Assembly: GCA_007125875.1 (NCBI GenBank)
Contig: SLCI01000116.1
Coordinates: forward strand, 1 to 18,474
Direction of reading: 5' to 3'
Length of the DNA stretch: 18,474 nt
From: Kiritimatiellia bacterium
Lineage (GTDB): Bacteria > Verrucomicrobiota > Kiritimatiellia > SLAD01
Within the stretch, counting starts at the first letter, position 1. Each line of letters starts with the position of its first letter. The position numbers and the translations under genes were made by a program. The notes beneath the pieces were generated by a model that was not told where the DNA came from, did no database searches, and worked only from the letters and a program-made list of their open reading frames with translations. Positions 7,100-13,665 of the stretch are shown piece after piece.

Positions 7100-7241
7100 T
7101 TTCCAACGATTGGAAAACCACCCTGTTTTTTCTTCCAACGATTGGAAAAATCAGCAGAAATTCTTCCAATGATTGGAAAAAACGGCGCAAAAGTTTCCAA
7201 CGATTGGAAAAATTGCGAAAAAAGTTTCCAACGATTGGAAA
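7100..7241. repeat. Array of five TTCCAA-N3-TTGGAA palindromes, 31-32 bp period
   Basis: Five copies of the 15-base palindrome TTCCAACGATTGGAA (third copy with TGA at the centre) start at 7101, 7133, 7164, 7195 and 7226. The spacing is 32, 31, 31 and 31 bases, about three helical turns. The spacers of 16-17 bases are A/T-rich and unrelated. The array fills the dnaJ-rsmE gap. Open frames run through it but rotate through all three frames, so it is not coding. The right arm of the last copy supplies GGAA seven bases before the rsmE ATG. It could be an operator array or a mobile hairpin family. Confidence 0.9.
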
Positions 7242-7247
7242 CGCGTC

Positions 7248-7961
7248 ATGAGCACGCGCTGCTATGTTCCCGCCCTTGATCCCGCATCAAAAACGCTCAC
7301 GCTGGGGCGCGACATCGCGCACCACGTTGCCCGGGTATTGCGCATGGGCGTCGGCGACGCGCTGGTTTTGTTCGATGGCCAAGGCCGATCGACTTCCGCG
7401 ACGATCATGTCACTTTCGAAGCAAGCGGTGGACGTCAGCTATGAATCGGTCGCCGTAGATCCGCCGCCGCAGCCGCGCATCACGCTGGTGCAATCGTTAA
7501 TCAAGCCGCAAGCGATGGATCCCGTGATCCGCAAAGCGTGCGAACTCGGTGTCGCCTGCGTGCAGCCCGTGATCACCGAGCACAGCGTCGTGCGTTCGCG
7601 TGAGCGACCGGATCGCTGGCAGAAGGCCATGATTGCCGCTGCTGAACAGTGCGGCACCAACTGGTTGCCCGCGATCGGGGAGGTGCGTAGTTGGTCGGAA
7701 TGGTTGAGTGCGCGCGGGGCGGACGAGCCCGCGTATATCTGCGCGCTACAAGATGCGCAACCGTTCAAGGCCGTCCTGCGCGAGGCTGGGACGACGGACC
7801 GGGTCACCATTTGCGTAGGGCCGGAAGGCGATTTCACGGCGGACGAGCTGCAACAGGCCCGCGAGCAAGGCATCGTGCCCGTCTCGCTGGGCGAGCTCAC
7901 CTTGAGAGCGGACACCGCCGCCATCATGGCAGCCGCCGTGCTGCGCTACGAATTTGGTTGA
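7248..7961 (+). CDS. rsmE: 16S rRNA (uracil-1498-N3)-methyltransferase RsmE
   Basis: RsmE methylates N3 of U1498 in helix 44 of 16S rRNA using S-adenosylmethionine. With the ATG at 7248 the protein is 237 residues, a normal length. An in-frame start at 7173 would translate the palindrome array and is rejected. The N-terminal PUA-like domain (about 1-70) includes HHVARVLRMGVGDALVLFDGQG. The C-terminal SPOUT knot domain has QSLIKPQAMDPVIRKACELGV, then ICVGPEGDFTADEL, then LGELTLRADTAAI, the cofactor-binding knot. It follows dnaJ after the repeat array; the ribosome site GGAA is contributed by the last palindrome. It is probably read from the grpE promoter unless the array interferes. Confidence 0.95.
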   Translation: MSTRCYVPALDPASKTLTLGRDIAHHVARVLRMGVGDALVLFDGQGRSTSATIMSLSKQAVDVSYESVAVDPPPQPRITLVQSLIKPQAMDPVIRKACELGVACVQPVITEHSVVRSRERPDRWQKAMIAAAEQCGTNWLPAIGEVRSWSEWLSARGADEPAYICALQDAQPFKAVLREAGTTDRVTICVGPEGDFTADELQQAREQGIVPVSLGELTLRADTAAIMAAAVLRYEFG

Positions 7962-7971
7962 GCCACCGCGC

Positions 7972-7998
7972 TTGACGATTTGTATGCGGGGCGATACT
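7972..7998 (+). promoter_or_regulatory. Possible promoter of tRNA-Pro
   Basis: TTGACG (7972-7977) lies 15 bases before GATACT (7993-7998), just after the rsmE stop and 17 bases ahead of the mature tRNA. The -35 is one base from consensus; the -10 and the spacing are weaker. Confidence 0.5.
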
Positions 7999-8015
7999 TT
8001 CACCACATCTTTTGG

Positions 8016-8092
8016 CGGGGCGTAGCGCAGTCTGGTAGCGCGGTAGCTTTGGGAGCTATAGGTCGGGGGTTCAAATCCCTCCGCCCCGACCA
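8016..8092 (+). tRNA. tRNA-Pro (anticodon TGG)
   Basis: A complete cloverleaf can be drawn. The 7-bp acceptor stem is CGGGGCG (8016-8022) with CGCCCCG (8082-8088). The D stem is GCGC/GCGC, the anticodon stem GTAGC/GCTAT with loop TTTGGGA giving anticodon TGG, and the T arm contains the invariant TTCAAAT loop. The discriminator A is followed by an encoded CCA (8090-8092). Its 3' end lies 15 bases from the remains of a type I restriction locus, as expected for a tRNA used as an integration site. Confidence 0.97.
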
Positions 8093-8107
8093 TTTATCAT
8101 TATCCCT

Positions 8108-8400
8108 CTATGCCTTTTGGGCTGCAGTCTGGTAGTCCCTGTACCAGTCTTGGACTAGAACCGATGGGGTTTCTGCTTTGAGTCGATGGAGTAAAGATCT
8201 AGCGGCCAAGCGCACCTGTTGGGTCTCGGCCTCCTTCAGCTGTCACGCAGAATTACCTCACGCTTGTCGGTGCGCCCGGAACCGTCGTCCAAATCATCGG
8301 GATCGACCGTGTAGCAATTCAGCGCGTCATACCCGCAAAGATGCTGCAACCGCTGCACCATCGCTTGCTCGATCTGGTCCTCGGATATGAAGTTTGGCAT
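8108..8400 (-). pseudogene. hsdR: Type I restriction enzyme R subunit (HsdR) remnant: N-terminus joined to C-terminal piece
   Basis: From an ATG at 8400 a 54-residue frame (8236-8400) reads MPNFISEDQIEQAMVQRLQH and continues through LNCYTVDPDDL and DGSGRTDKREVILRDS to a stop. This is the characteristic start of many HsdR proteins. A second frame (8108-8242) continues as QLKEAETQQVRLAARSLLHR and then KAETPSVLVQDWYRDYQT before a stop. It resembles a segment near the HsdR C-terminus. Roughly nine hundred codons, including the nuclease and helicase motor domains, are missing between the parts, and the far C-terminus is lost near the tRNA. Assignment is from memory of the family. The start is three bases after the ATPase stop, so the two once formed an operon. 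Confidence 0.82.
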
Positions 8401-8403
8401 ACC

Positions 8404-9651
8404 TCAAAGCTCCCAGAGTTTCGAGATGGGGACGGCCATGAGACGTTTGTCGCCACTTGGCAGGACGCTGTCACCCGTATAGAGCACAATACCTGTCTGA
8501 AAATCCTTTCCGGCCTGATCGGCCAGTTTCTTCAAGCCGCTAAAGTCAGCATCTTTCACGGACCGTGCGGTCTTGACCTCTACCCCCCAGACATTCCGTC
8601 CACGTTCAATTACGCAATCCACTTCGACTTGGTCGCGATCCCTGTAGTGGTGGAACTGAAGCGCTGGATCGGTCCAGCCAGATTGGGCAACCAGCTGCTG
8701 AATTACGAAAGACTCCAGCGCATGGCCAAAATCCCGCCGTCGGGCATTCCAGTCTTCAACTCGCAAATCCATCAGCGAGCAGATAAGTCCAGAGTCTGTA
8801 ACATGTGGTTTCGCGCTCTTCACCAAGCGCTTCCCACGGTTACGATGCCAAGCAGGCAGCAGTCGCAGCAGAAATAGCCGCTCCAACACGTCCACGTAAT
8901 GGTTTACCGTCTCGCGATCCATCCCCAATTCACGACCCAGTGCACTACGGTTGAGCAGCGAACCAGAATACAAGGCCAGCCGCTTTAGAAGTGCGCCCAG
9001 TTGCGAGCTGTCTCGCAAGTTTGCAACCTCCGGAACATCACGTTCGAAAAGGGTTTGCAGATAGTTTCGGTGCCAGGCACGGGCACGCTGCGGAGACCGC
9101 GTGCGAATCTCCGGATAACCCCCTGCCAGCAATCGCTGCGGGATGTCGAGTGGGACATTGCTTGCGGTCTTCCGGATTTCAGGTGTCAGACCTCTCTCAA
9201 GGAATATCTCCAGAAAGCGGCCCGGTCGCTCCATCTTTTCCGATTCCGTCAGCGTATGGAGCCGCAGGATTTCCATGCGACCCGCCAGCGATTCGCTCGC
9301 GCGTGGCAAGAGCAGCAAGTTAGCCGAACCCGTCAGCAGAAAACGGCCGGGGCGACGGTCTTTGTCCACGGCAACTTTGATAGCGCGTAACAGTTCCGGC
9401 ACCCGCTGCACTTCATCAAGGGTAACTTTTTCCGGCAGCCCCCGCACGAACCCTGACGGATCAGCCAGAGCCGTTTGCGCGAGATCGTCATCATCCAGAT
9501 CAATGTAGACGCGATCATCCGCCAAACGCTGGGCCAGCGTGCTCTTGCCGGATTGGCGCGGCCCGAGCAGACAAACCACAGGCGTATCCTGCAAGGCCTC
9601 GACCAGTGCTGGATACAGTCCACGCGGCAACAAATCTCGGGCGTCGTCCAT
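8404..9651 (-). CDS. AAA-type ATP-binding protein with DUF4143 domain
   Basis: A complete 415-residue member of the AAA_14/DUF4143 family of accessory ATPases, whose biochemical role is not established. The N-terminal ATPase shows Walker A GPRQSGKST (residues 30-38), Walker B VTLDEVQ (76-82) and a sensor-like FLLTGSAN (104-111). A winged-helix-like part follows (LGRELGMDRETVNHYVDVLE). The C-terminal DUF4143 region contains EVDCVIERGRNVWGVEVKTA, with the D...ExK spacing of the PD-(D/E)xK nuclease fold. Such genes often sit inside type I restriction loci, as here between hsdS and hsdR remnants. There is no good ribosome site, and the start codon falls in the last, degenerate unit of the 23-bp array. 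It is the only intact gene of that locus. Confidence 0.92.
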   Translation of the reverse strand: MDDARDLLPRGLYPALVEALQDTPVVCLLGPRQSGKSTLAQRLADDRVYIDLDDDDLAQTALADPSGFVRGLPEKVTLDEVQRVPELLRAIKVAVDKDRRPGRFLLTGSANLLLLPRASESLAGRMEILRLHTLTESEKMERPGRFLEIFLERGLTPEIRKTASNVPLDIPQRLLAGGYPEIRTRSPQRARAWHRNYLQTLFERDVPEVANLRDSSQLGALLKRLALYSGSLLNRSALGRELGMDRETVNHYVDVLERLFLLRLLPAWHRNRGKRLVKSAKPHVTDSGLICSLMDLRVEDWNARRRDFGHALESFVIQQLVAQSGWTDPALQFHHYRDRDQVEVDCVIERGRNVWGVEVKTARSVKDADFSGLKKLADQAGKDFQTGIVLYTGDSVLPSGDKRLMAVPISKLWEL

Positions 9652-9850
9652 TTGCTGTACATGCTATCGGCAATGTGCGGGTTACACAAGCGGCAACTTG
9701 CGGGTTATGCTCGCGGTCAAAGGTATCTACCCTTGCGGCTAGTGGCCAACTACAACCCCGGCAGATTGCACTCTTCCCCTCCGGCTAATTGCACCCTACA
9801 GGCTCGGCAGATTGCGGGATAGACCGGCGGCAGAATGTGGGTTTACGCCT
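9645..9850. repeat. Degenerate 23-bp tandem array (8-9 units)
   Basis: Units beginning with CGG start at 9668, 9691, 9714, 9736, 9759, 9782, 9805 and 9828, a 23-bp period with one 22-bp step. The best-kept units begin CGGCARATTGCGGGTTA, followed by six variable bases. The core is a small dyad (GCAA-C-TTGC in the 9691 unit, GCA-GAT-TGC in others). A ninth, weaker unit (9645-9667, about 14 of 23 identical to the 9691 unit) covers the ATPase start codon. The last unit covers the stop codon of the hsdS remnant. The period is not a multiple of three, so the array is not coding. Confidence 0.85.
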
Positions 9851-10247
9851 CCTCCCGCATGCTCGGCGGAAACTGAATGTCCAAATCCTCTACCGAAAGC
9901 TTGCCGGAAATTAGGCGCATGAGAAGCAGATCGCGGGTGAGGGTCGCATTCGCTGAAAGAAGAACCTCAAGTTTTTCAAATATAGGTTGAGCGATGTCGT
10001 TGGATTTCCTGATGAGACACTCACCGGGCAAGCAGATGGAGATGATTTTGAATGTATCAACAATGATGTTATCGAAGCCGCCTGATTTCGAGACGCCTTT
10101 CACGACCGTGATTGCGTTCAGCATTGCCAAGTAAAAGAAGTAGATCTTCTGGGAGAATTTCGGAACCAGGGCATAGCATGATTGGTTTATGGCCATATCG
10201 CACTGGGCCAAAGCCAAAACTCCCCGTTCCCGCGAAGCAAAGTTCAA
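9843..10247 (-). pseudogene. hsdS: Type I restriction specificity subunit (HsdS) C-terminal fragment
   Basis: The 134 residues match the second half of a type I specificity subunit. AQCDMAINQSCYALVPK resembles the target-recognition domain stretch, SKSGGFDNIIVDTFKIISI follows, and the conserved exit helix and tail read LLLMRLISGKLSVEDLDIQF. Complete HsdS proteins are usually about 400 residues with two recognition domains; the first domain and central repeat are missing. The frame opens with a TTG preceded three codons earlier by TAG, with no ribosome site, so it is probably not translated. The 23-bp array begins at its stop codon. Identification is from family memory. It marks, with the hsdR remnant, a lost type I restriction system without hsdM. 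Confidence 0.82.
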
Positions 10248-10290
10248 GCGCTCCTAATAGGAAATACCGGCCACGCCATCTGCAGGGCGC

Positions 10291-10320
10291 GATTATGCGT
10301 AAGATTAGGATTATGATTAG
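10291..10320. repeat. GATTAN hexamer tandem repeat
   Basis: Five consecutive hexamers read GATTAT, GCGTAA, GATTAG, GATTAT, GATTAG; only the second departs from GATTAN. The tract lies ten bases beyond the thermonuclease stop, at the junction with the hsdS fragment, and may mark the edge of the accessory segment. Confidence 0.6.
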
Positions 10321-10330
10321 GAGGGGGGCG

Positions 10331-10918
10331 CTACAGATTTCGCCAGATGCCGCGGCGCTGGTTTTGCGCTTCCTGTTGAAAGAGGAGGTAGGCTTCTTCG
10401 CGGGGATGTTCGGCTTCGTAGACGATGGCGTTCCCGCCGAGCAGGAGGCGTTCGCCGATGTCGGTCCCTTGCAGTTCGACATAGCAGAGGAGACGGCCGA
10501 AATTGTCGCGCAGGATTTGATCCTCTGGGAAGACAAGTCGGACTTCACGTCCTTCGAGCCACATCTGAACGGTGCGTGTAGCCACGTCGCCGTACTGGAG
10601 CAGCAGTTCGGGGTCCATGTTTAGCTCTTCTGCTTGTGCTCGTAATCCGCGCGTGCGGCGGGTCTCGGGTGCATCGATGCCGAGAATGCGCACGCGTTCT
10701 TCGAGTCCCATGAATTCGACCACGATGGTGTCGCCATCAATTACCCGTGTGCACAGTGCGAGTGGAAATCCGTCCTCGTCTTTGACGTACATTTCGGGCT
10801 GACGTAGGCTGTAACCAAGGATCATGCCGCCTACGAATAAGATGAGGCTGAAGAGTCCCCACAATGTATGCGTTCTGAATGAGCCCGGTTGCCCGAGTTT
10901 CTGTAGTAAGGTTGCCAT
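10331..10918 (-). CDS. Membrane-anchored thermonuclease (staphylococcal nuclease fold)
   Basis: A 195-residue SNase-like phosphodiesterase. An N-terminal hydrophobic segment (about 18-38) suggests a membrane anchor or uncleaved signal, placing the nuclease outside the cytoplasm. The OB-fold domain has the catalytic set in place: DGDT with Asp63 (SNase Asp21), Arg77 (Arg35), Asp82 (Asp40), Glu85 (Glu43) and Arg142 in FGRLLCYV (Arg87). SNase Thr41 is replaced by Ala83, common in bacterial homologues. A roughly 15-residue insertion after the active site (AEELNMDPELLLQYG) lengthens the domain. It is divergent from hemB with a 105-base gap and borders the restriction remnants, but belongs to no obvious operon. 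Role: probable extracellular nucleic-acid degradation, Ca2+-dependent in the family. Confidence 0.9.
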   Translation of the reverse strand: MATLLQKLGQPGSFRTHTLWGLFSLILFVGGMILGYSLRQPEMYVKDEDGFPLALCTRVIDGDTIVVEFMGLEERVRILGIDAPETRRTRGLRAQAEELNMDPELLLQYGDVATRTVQMWLEGREVRLVFPEDQILRDNFGRLLCYVELQGTDIGERLLLGGNAIVYEAEHPREEAYLLFQQEAQNQRRGIWRNL

Positions 10919-10954
10919 GACTTCGTTTCGCGTTTTCTCCGCATGACATCCGGG

Positions 10955-10982
10955 TCGACAATCTAACCCGATTTCGTATCAT
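10955..10982 (+). promoter_or_regulatory. Predicted promoter of the hemB operon
   Basis: TCGACA (10955-10960) and TATCAT (10977-10982) are separated by 16 bases, each box one base from sigma70 consensus. Transcription would start near 10989, about 35 bases before hemB, in the gap shared with the divergent thermonuclease gene. Confidence 0.6.
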
Positions 10983-11011
10983 GCCCACAACACAACTGAT
11001 AATGATGCATC

Positions 11012-11018
11012 AAGGAGG
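11012..11018 (+). promoter_or_regulatory. Strong Shine-Dalgarno fixing a GTG start of hemB
   Basis: AAGGAGG lies five bases before GTG at 11024, the strongest ribosome site in this half of the window, and decides the non-ATG start of hemB. Confidence 0.8.
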
Positions 11019-11023
11019 TTCCT

Positions 11024-12037
11024 GTGCCAAGTGAGATTAGCGCGCTTTCGCTCATACACCGCTGCCGACGCAATCGTCGCTCTGCTGCGATTCGTGACTT
11101 GGTGCAGGAGGTGCGGCTGCATCCCGCCGACCTGATCCAGCCTTTGTTTGTGGTTGATGGTGGCGGGGAGCCGGAAGTGATCGAAAGCATGCCGGGGGTG
11201 TTGCGCTATTCGATTCCGCAGCTGGTTGAGCGTTGCCGCGAGGTGGCCGATCTCGGAATTCCGGCGGTAGCGCTATTCCCTAAATTTGATGCGGCGCTGA
11301 AGGATGCGGAAGGTAGCCATGCGTTAGTGCGCGATAATCTGCTGTATCGCGCGATTGCGGCAGTGAAGGAGGCGTTGCCGGATTTGTTGGTGATCGCCGA
11401 CGTTGCACTGGACCCATACACGGATCACGGACACGACGGGGTGTTGTCGCCGGATGGGCGCTCGGTGGACAATGATGCGTCGGTTGCGCGTCTGACGCAG
11501 TTGGCGCAGCTCGAAGCGGAGGCTGGGGCCGATTGGGTGGCACCGTCGGATATGATGGACGGGCGCGTGGGCGCGATTCGCGCTGTGTTGGACGGCGCGG
11601 GGTTCACGGATACCGGCATCCTGGCGTATTCGGCCAAGTTTTCGTCGGCCTATTACGGCCCGTTCCGGGAGGCGGTGGGCAGTTTGCAGGCGGCGGGTAC
11701 CGCGCACCTGGATAAGAACACGTATCAGTTGAATCCGGCCAATACGCGGGAAGCGATTTTTGATGCGTTGCTGGACGAGGAGGAGGGCGCGGATGTCTTG
11801 ATGGTGAAGCCGGCGGGGCCGTACCTCGACATCATCAAGACGCTGCGTGAATGCACGGACCGGCCGGTTGCGGCGTATCAGGTGTCGGGCGAGTTCGCCC
11901 AAATCCATGCGGCGGCCCGTTTGGGCTGGCTCGATCTGTGGCGGGCGCGGGACGAATCGCTGTTGGCGATCAAGCGTGCCGGTGCGGACATGATTTTGAC
12001 CTATTTCGCCGCGGACTGGGCGGGGACTTTTAAGTAA
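11024..12037 (+). CDS. hemB: Delta-aminolevulinic acid dehydratase (porphobilinogen synthase)
   Basis: HemB condenses two 5-aminolevulinate molecules to porphobilinogen, the second common step of tetrapyrrole synthesis, in the cytoplasm. At 337 residues it has the usual length. The two Schiff-base lysines are Lys205 (in YSAKFSSAYYGPFR) and Lys262 (in LMVKPAGPYLDI). The metal region reads DVALDPYTDHGHDGV: the three zinc cysteines of the E. coli/human type are replaced by Ala128, Asp130 and Asp138, placing it with the zinc-independent, Mg-stimulated enzymes such as that of Pseudomonas. GTG start with a strong ribosome site. It opens the long plus-strand gene run; the ComF-type gene begins six bases after its stop. 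Confidence 0.97.
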   Translation: MPSEISALSLIHRCRRNRRSAAIRDLVQEVRLHPADLIQPLFVVDGGGEPEVIESMPGVLRYSIPQLVERCREVADLGIPAVALFPKFDAALKDAEGSHALVRDNLLYRAIAAVKEALPDLLVIADVALDPYTDHGHDGVLSPDGRSVDNDASVARLTQLAQLEAEAGADWVAPSDMMDGRVGAIRAVLDGAGFTDTGILAYSAKFSSAYYGPFREAVGSLQAAGTAHLDKNTYQLNPANTREAIFDALLDEEEGADVLMVKPAGPYLDIIKTLRECTDRPVAAYQVSGEFAQIHAAARLGWLDLWRARDESLLAIKRAGADMILTYFAADWAGTFK

Positions 12038-12043
12038 GGTCGC

Positions 12044-12778
12044 ATGAAGGCTGTCCGAGCCAGCGTGCAGCGTTTCAGCGAGATCCTGCTGGATTTGCTG
12101 TATCCCCGCCAATGCGCGCATTGTGGCGGCGAGCCGGATGCTGGCCCGTTTCTGTGCTGGGAGTGTCTTTCGGATGTGCACTATGTGCAGGCGCCGTTCT
12201 GCGAATCCTGCGGCGATCCGGTGCCCGGGCATATTGATCATCAGTATCGCTGCGTATTCTGTTCGCGTAATCCGCCGCACTTCGATGGGGCCCGTTCGGC
12301 GGTACGGTATCAGGGCGCAATCGGGACGGGACTGCGCTCGATTAAATACCATGGTGCGACGTGGTTACTGCCCGATATGTCGCGTCTGCTGAGCGCCTGT
12401 GTGCGTACGCATTACGACTTGTTGCCGGTTGAAGGGGTGTGTTATGTTCCGCTCCATGCCGTGAAGGAACGGGAACGCGGTTTCAATCAAGCCGAGCGTT
12501 TGGCCCGTGCCTTGGCAACGGAGCGCGGCTGGTCGGTGATGCGATCGGCGTTGCGCCGGACCAAGGACCATGGCAGCCAAACGCGTTTGACAGCCAAACA
12601 GCGGGCGGCTAACGTGGCCGGCGTTTTTGAAGTTGCGAACAACAACGCGGTGAAAGGGAAATGCCTGTTGCTGGTGGACGATGTAATGACCACCGGCGCG
12701 ACCGTGAATGAATGTGCCCGGATCTTGAAACAGGCGGGTGCCGCCAGTGTGTATGCAGTGACGGTGGCCCGCGGCTGA
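12044..12778 (+). CDS. comF: ComF-family phosphoribosyltransferase with double zinc ribbon
   Basis: A 244-residue ComF/GntX-like protein. The N-terminal double zinc ribbon has four CxxC pairs: Cys24/27, Cys38/41, Cys53/56 and Cys70/73. The C-terminal type I phosphoribosyltransferase fold carries the PRPP-binding motif VDDVMTTGAT (residues 211-220). In Bacillus and Haemophilus relatives take part in DNA uptake or use of DNA as nutrient; the exact reaction is not known, and presence of the gene alone does not show competence. Its ribosome site (TAAGG) includes the hemB stop. The name comF is by homology to the family rather than proven function. Confidence 0.88.
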   Translation: MKAVRASVQRFSEILLDLLYPRQCAHCGGEPDAGPFLCWECLSDVHYVQAPFCESCGDPVPGHIDHQYRCVFCSRNPPHFDGARSAVRYQGAIGTGLRSIKYHGATWLLPDMSRLLSACVRTHYDLLPVEGVCYVPLHAVKERERGFNQAERLARALATERGWSVMRSALRRTKDHGSQTRLTAKQRAANVAGVFEVANNNAVKGKCLLLVDDVMTTGATVNECARILKQAGAASVYAVTVARG

Positions 12779-12799
12779 TGCAAGGGAGTACCAGAGAGT

Positions 12800-13660
12800 A
12801 TGGCCTTTTTTAGACGAAAAAACGTATCCACGGTTAAAGTGCGCAAGCGGGAAATGCCCGATGGCTTGTGGCTGAAATGCCCGTCTTGTAACGAAATCAT
12901 CTTTAAGCAGGACCTTGAGGCGAATGACAAGGTTTGTCCAAAGTGCGGATTTCACTTCCAGTTGAACCGCAATGAGCGTCGTGATTTGTTGATCGATGCG
13001 GGCACCTTCGAGGAATGGGATCATGAGCTTTACAGTGTCGACACGCTAAAGTTTACCGGGGTCGCATCCTACACCTCTAAGCTGGAAGACAATGTGAAGA
13101 AGACCGGTCATCGCGACGCGGCGCTTTGTGGGGCCGGCCTGATGAATGGCCAGCGAGTGGCCCTCGGGATCATGGACTTTAGCTTTCTGGGCGCCAGCAT
13201 GGGGGCTGTGGTGGGTGAGAAGATTACCCGTTTGATTGAGCGGGGCACCGAACAGCAACTGCCTGTGATCGTCAGTTGTGCCTCGGGCGGTGCGCGTATG
13301 TACGAGGGCTTATACAGCCTGATGCAAATGGCGAAGACCAGCGGCGCATTGGCTCGGCACGCGGAAGCCGGATTGCCGTATGTCGCATTGCTGACACATC
13401 CTACCATGGCTGGGGTGATGGCGAGCTTCGCGACGTTGGGCGATGTGATCGTGGCGGAGCCTGGAGCGTTGATCGGTTTCGCTGGTCCGCGCGTCATCAA
13501 AGAGACCACCCAACAAGATTTGCCGCCCGGCTTTCAGCGCGCCGAGTTCTTGCTGAAGTATGGCTTGATCGATCAGGTCATCCACCGTAAAGAGTTGAAG
13601 CAGGGCATTTCCCAATTGATCAGCTACATGCAGCCCGCTGCTGTAGCGGCTGGAGAATAG
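12800..13660 (+). CDS. accD: Acetyl-CoA carboxylase carboxyltransferase subunit beta
   Basis: AccD pairs with AccA to transfer carboxyl from carboxybiotin to acetyl-CoA, making malonyl-CoA for fatty-acid synthesis. The 286-residue protein begins with the four-cysteine zinc ribbon (Cys27, Cys30, Cys46, Cys49) that marks bacterial AccD. The crotonase-like carboxyltransferase domain follows with IVSCASGGARMYEGLYSLMQ, then GVMASFATLGDVIVAEPGAL and IGFAGPRVIKETT. An AGGGAG ribosome site lies 11 bases upstream. folC follows after five bases; accD-folC adjacency is widespread in bacteria. No accA is present in the window. Confidence 0.98.
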   Translation: MAFFRRKNVSTVKVRKREMPDGLWLKCPSCNEIIFKQDLEANDKVCPKCGFHFQLNRNERRDLLIDAGTFEEWDHELYSVDTLKFTGVASYTSKLEDNVKKTGHRDAALCGAGLMNGQRVALGIMDFSFLGASMGAVVGEKITRLIERGTEQQLPVIVSCASGGARMYEGLYSLMQMAKTSGALARHAEAGLPYVALLTHPTMAGVMASFATLGDVIVAEPGALIGFAGPRVIKETTQQDLPPGFQRAEFLLKYGLIDQVIHRKELKQGISQLISYMQPAAVAAGE

Positions 13661-13665
13661 CGCTA

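Noticed and set aside
7100..7241. CRISPR array
   Set aside because: The repeated unit is a 15-base palindrome with 16-17-base spacers, too short for CRISPR repeats and spacers, and no cas genes are nearby.
7003..7251. Small protein encoded by the palindrome array
   Set aside because: The repeat period of 31-32 rotates the frame, giving different peptides per copy; the frame is a product of the repeat.
7746..8093. Minus-strand open frame of 115 codons beginning inside the tRNA
   Set aside because: Its start is an antisense reading of tRNA-Pro and the rest is antisense to rsmE; such frames are a well-known annotation artefact.
8341..8877. Plus-strand open frame of 178 codons
   Set aside because: Antisense to the ATPase gene and the hsdR remnant, with no recognisable domain.
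11324..12352. Minus-strand open frame of 342 codons
   Set aside because: It is antisense to hemB and comF, is Arg/His-rich and has no family match; high G+C third positions keep it open.
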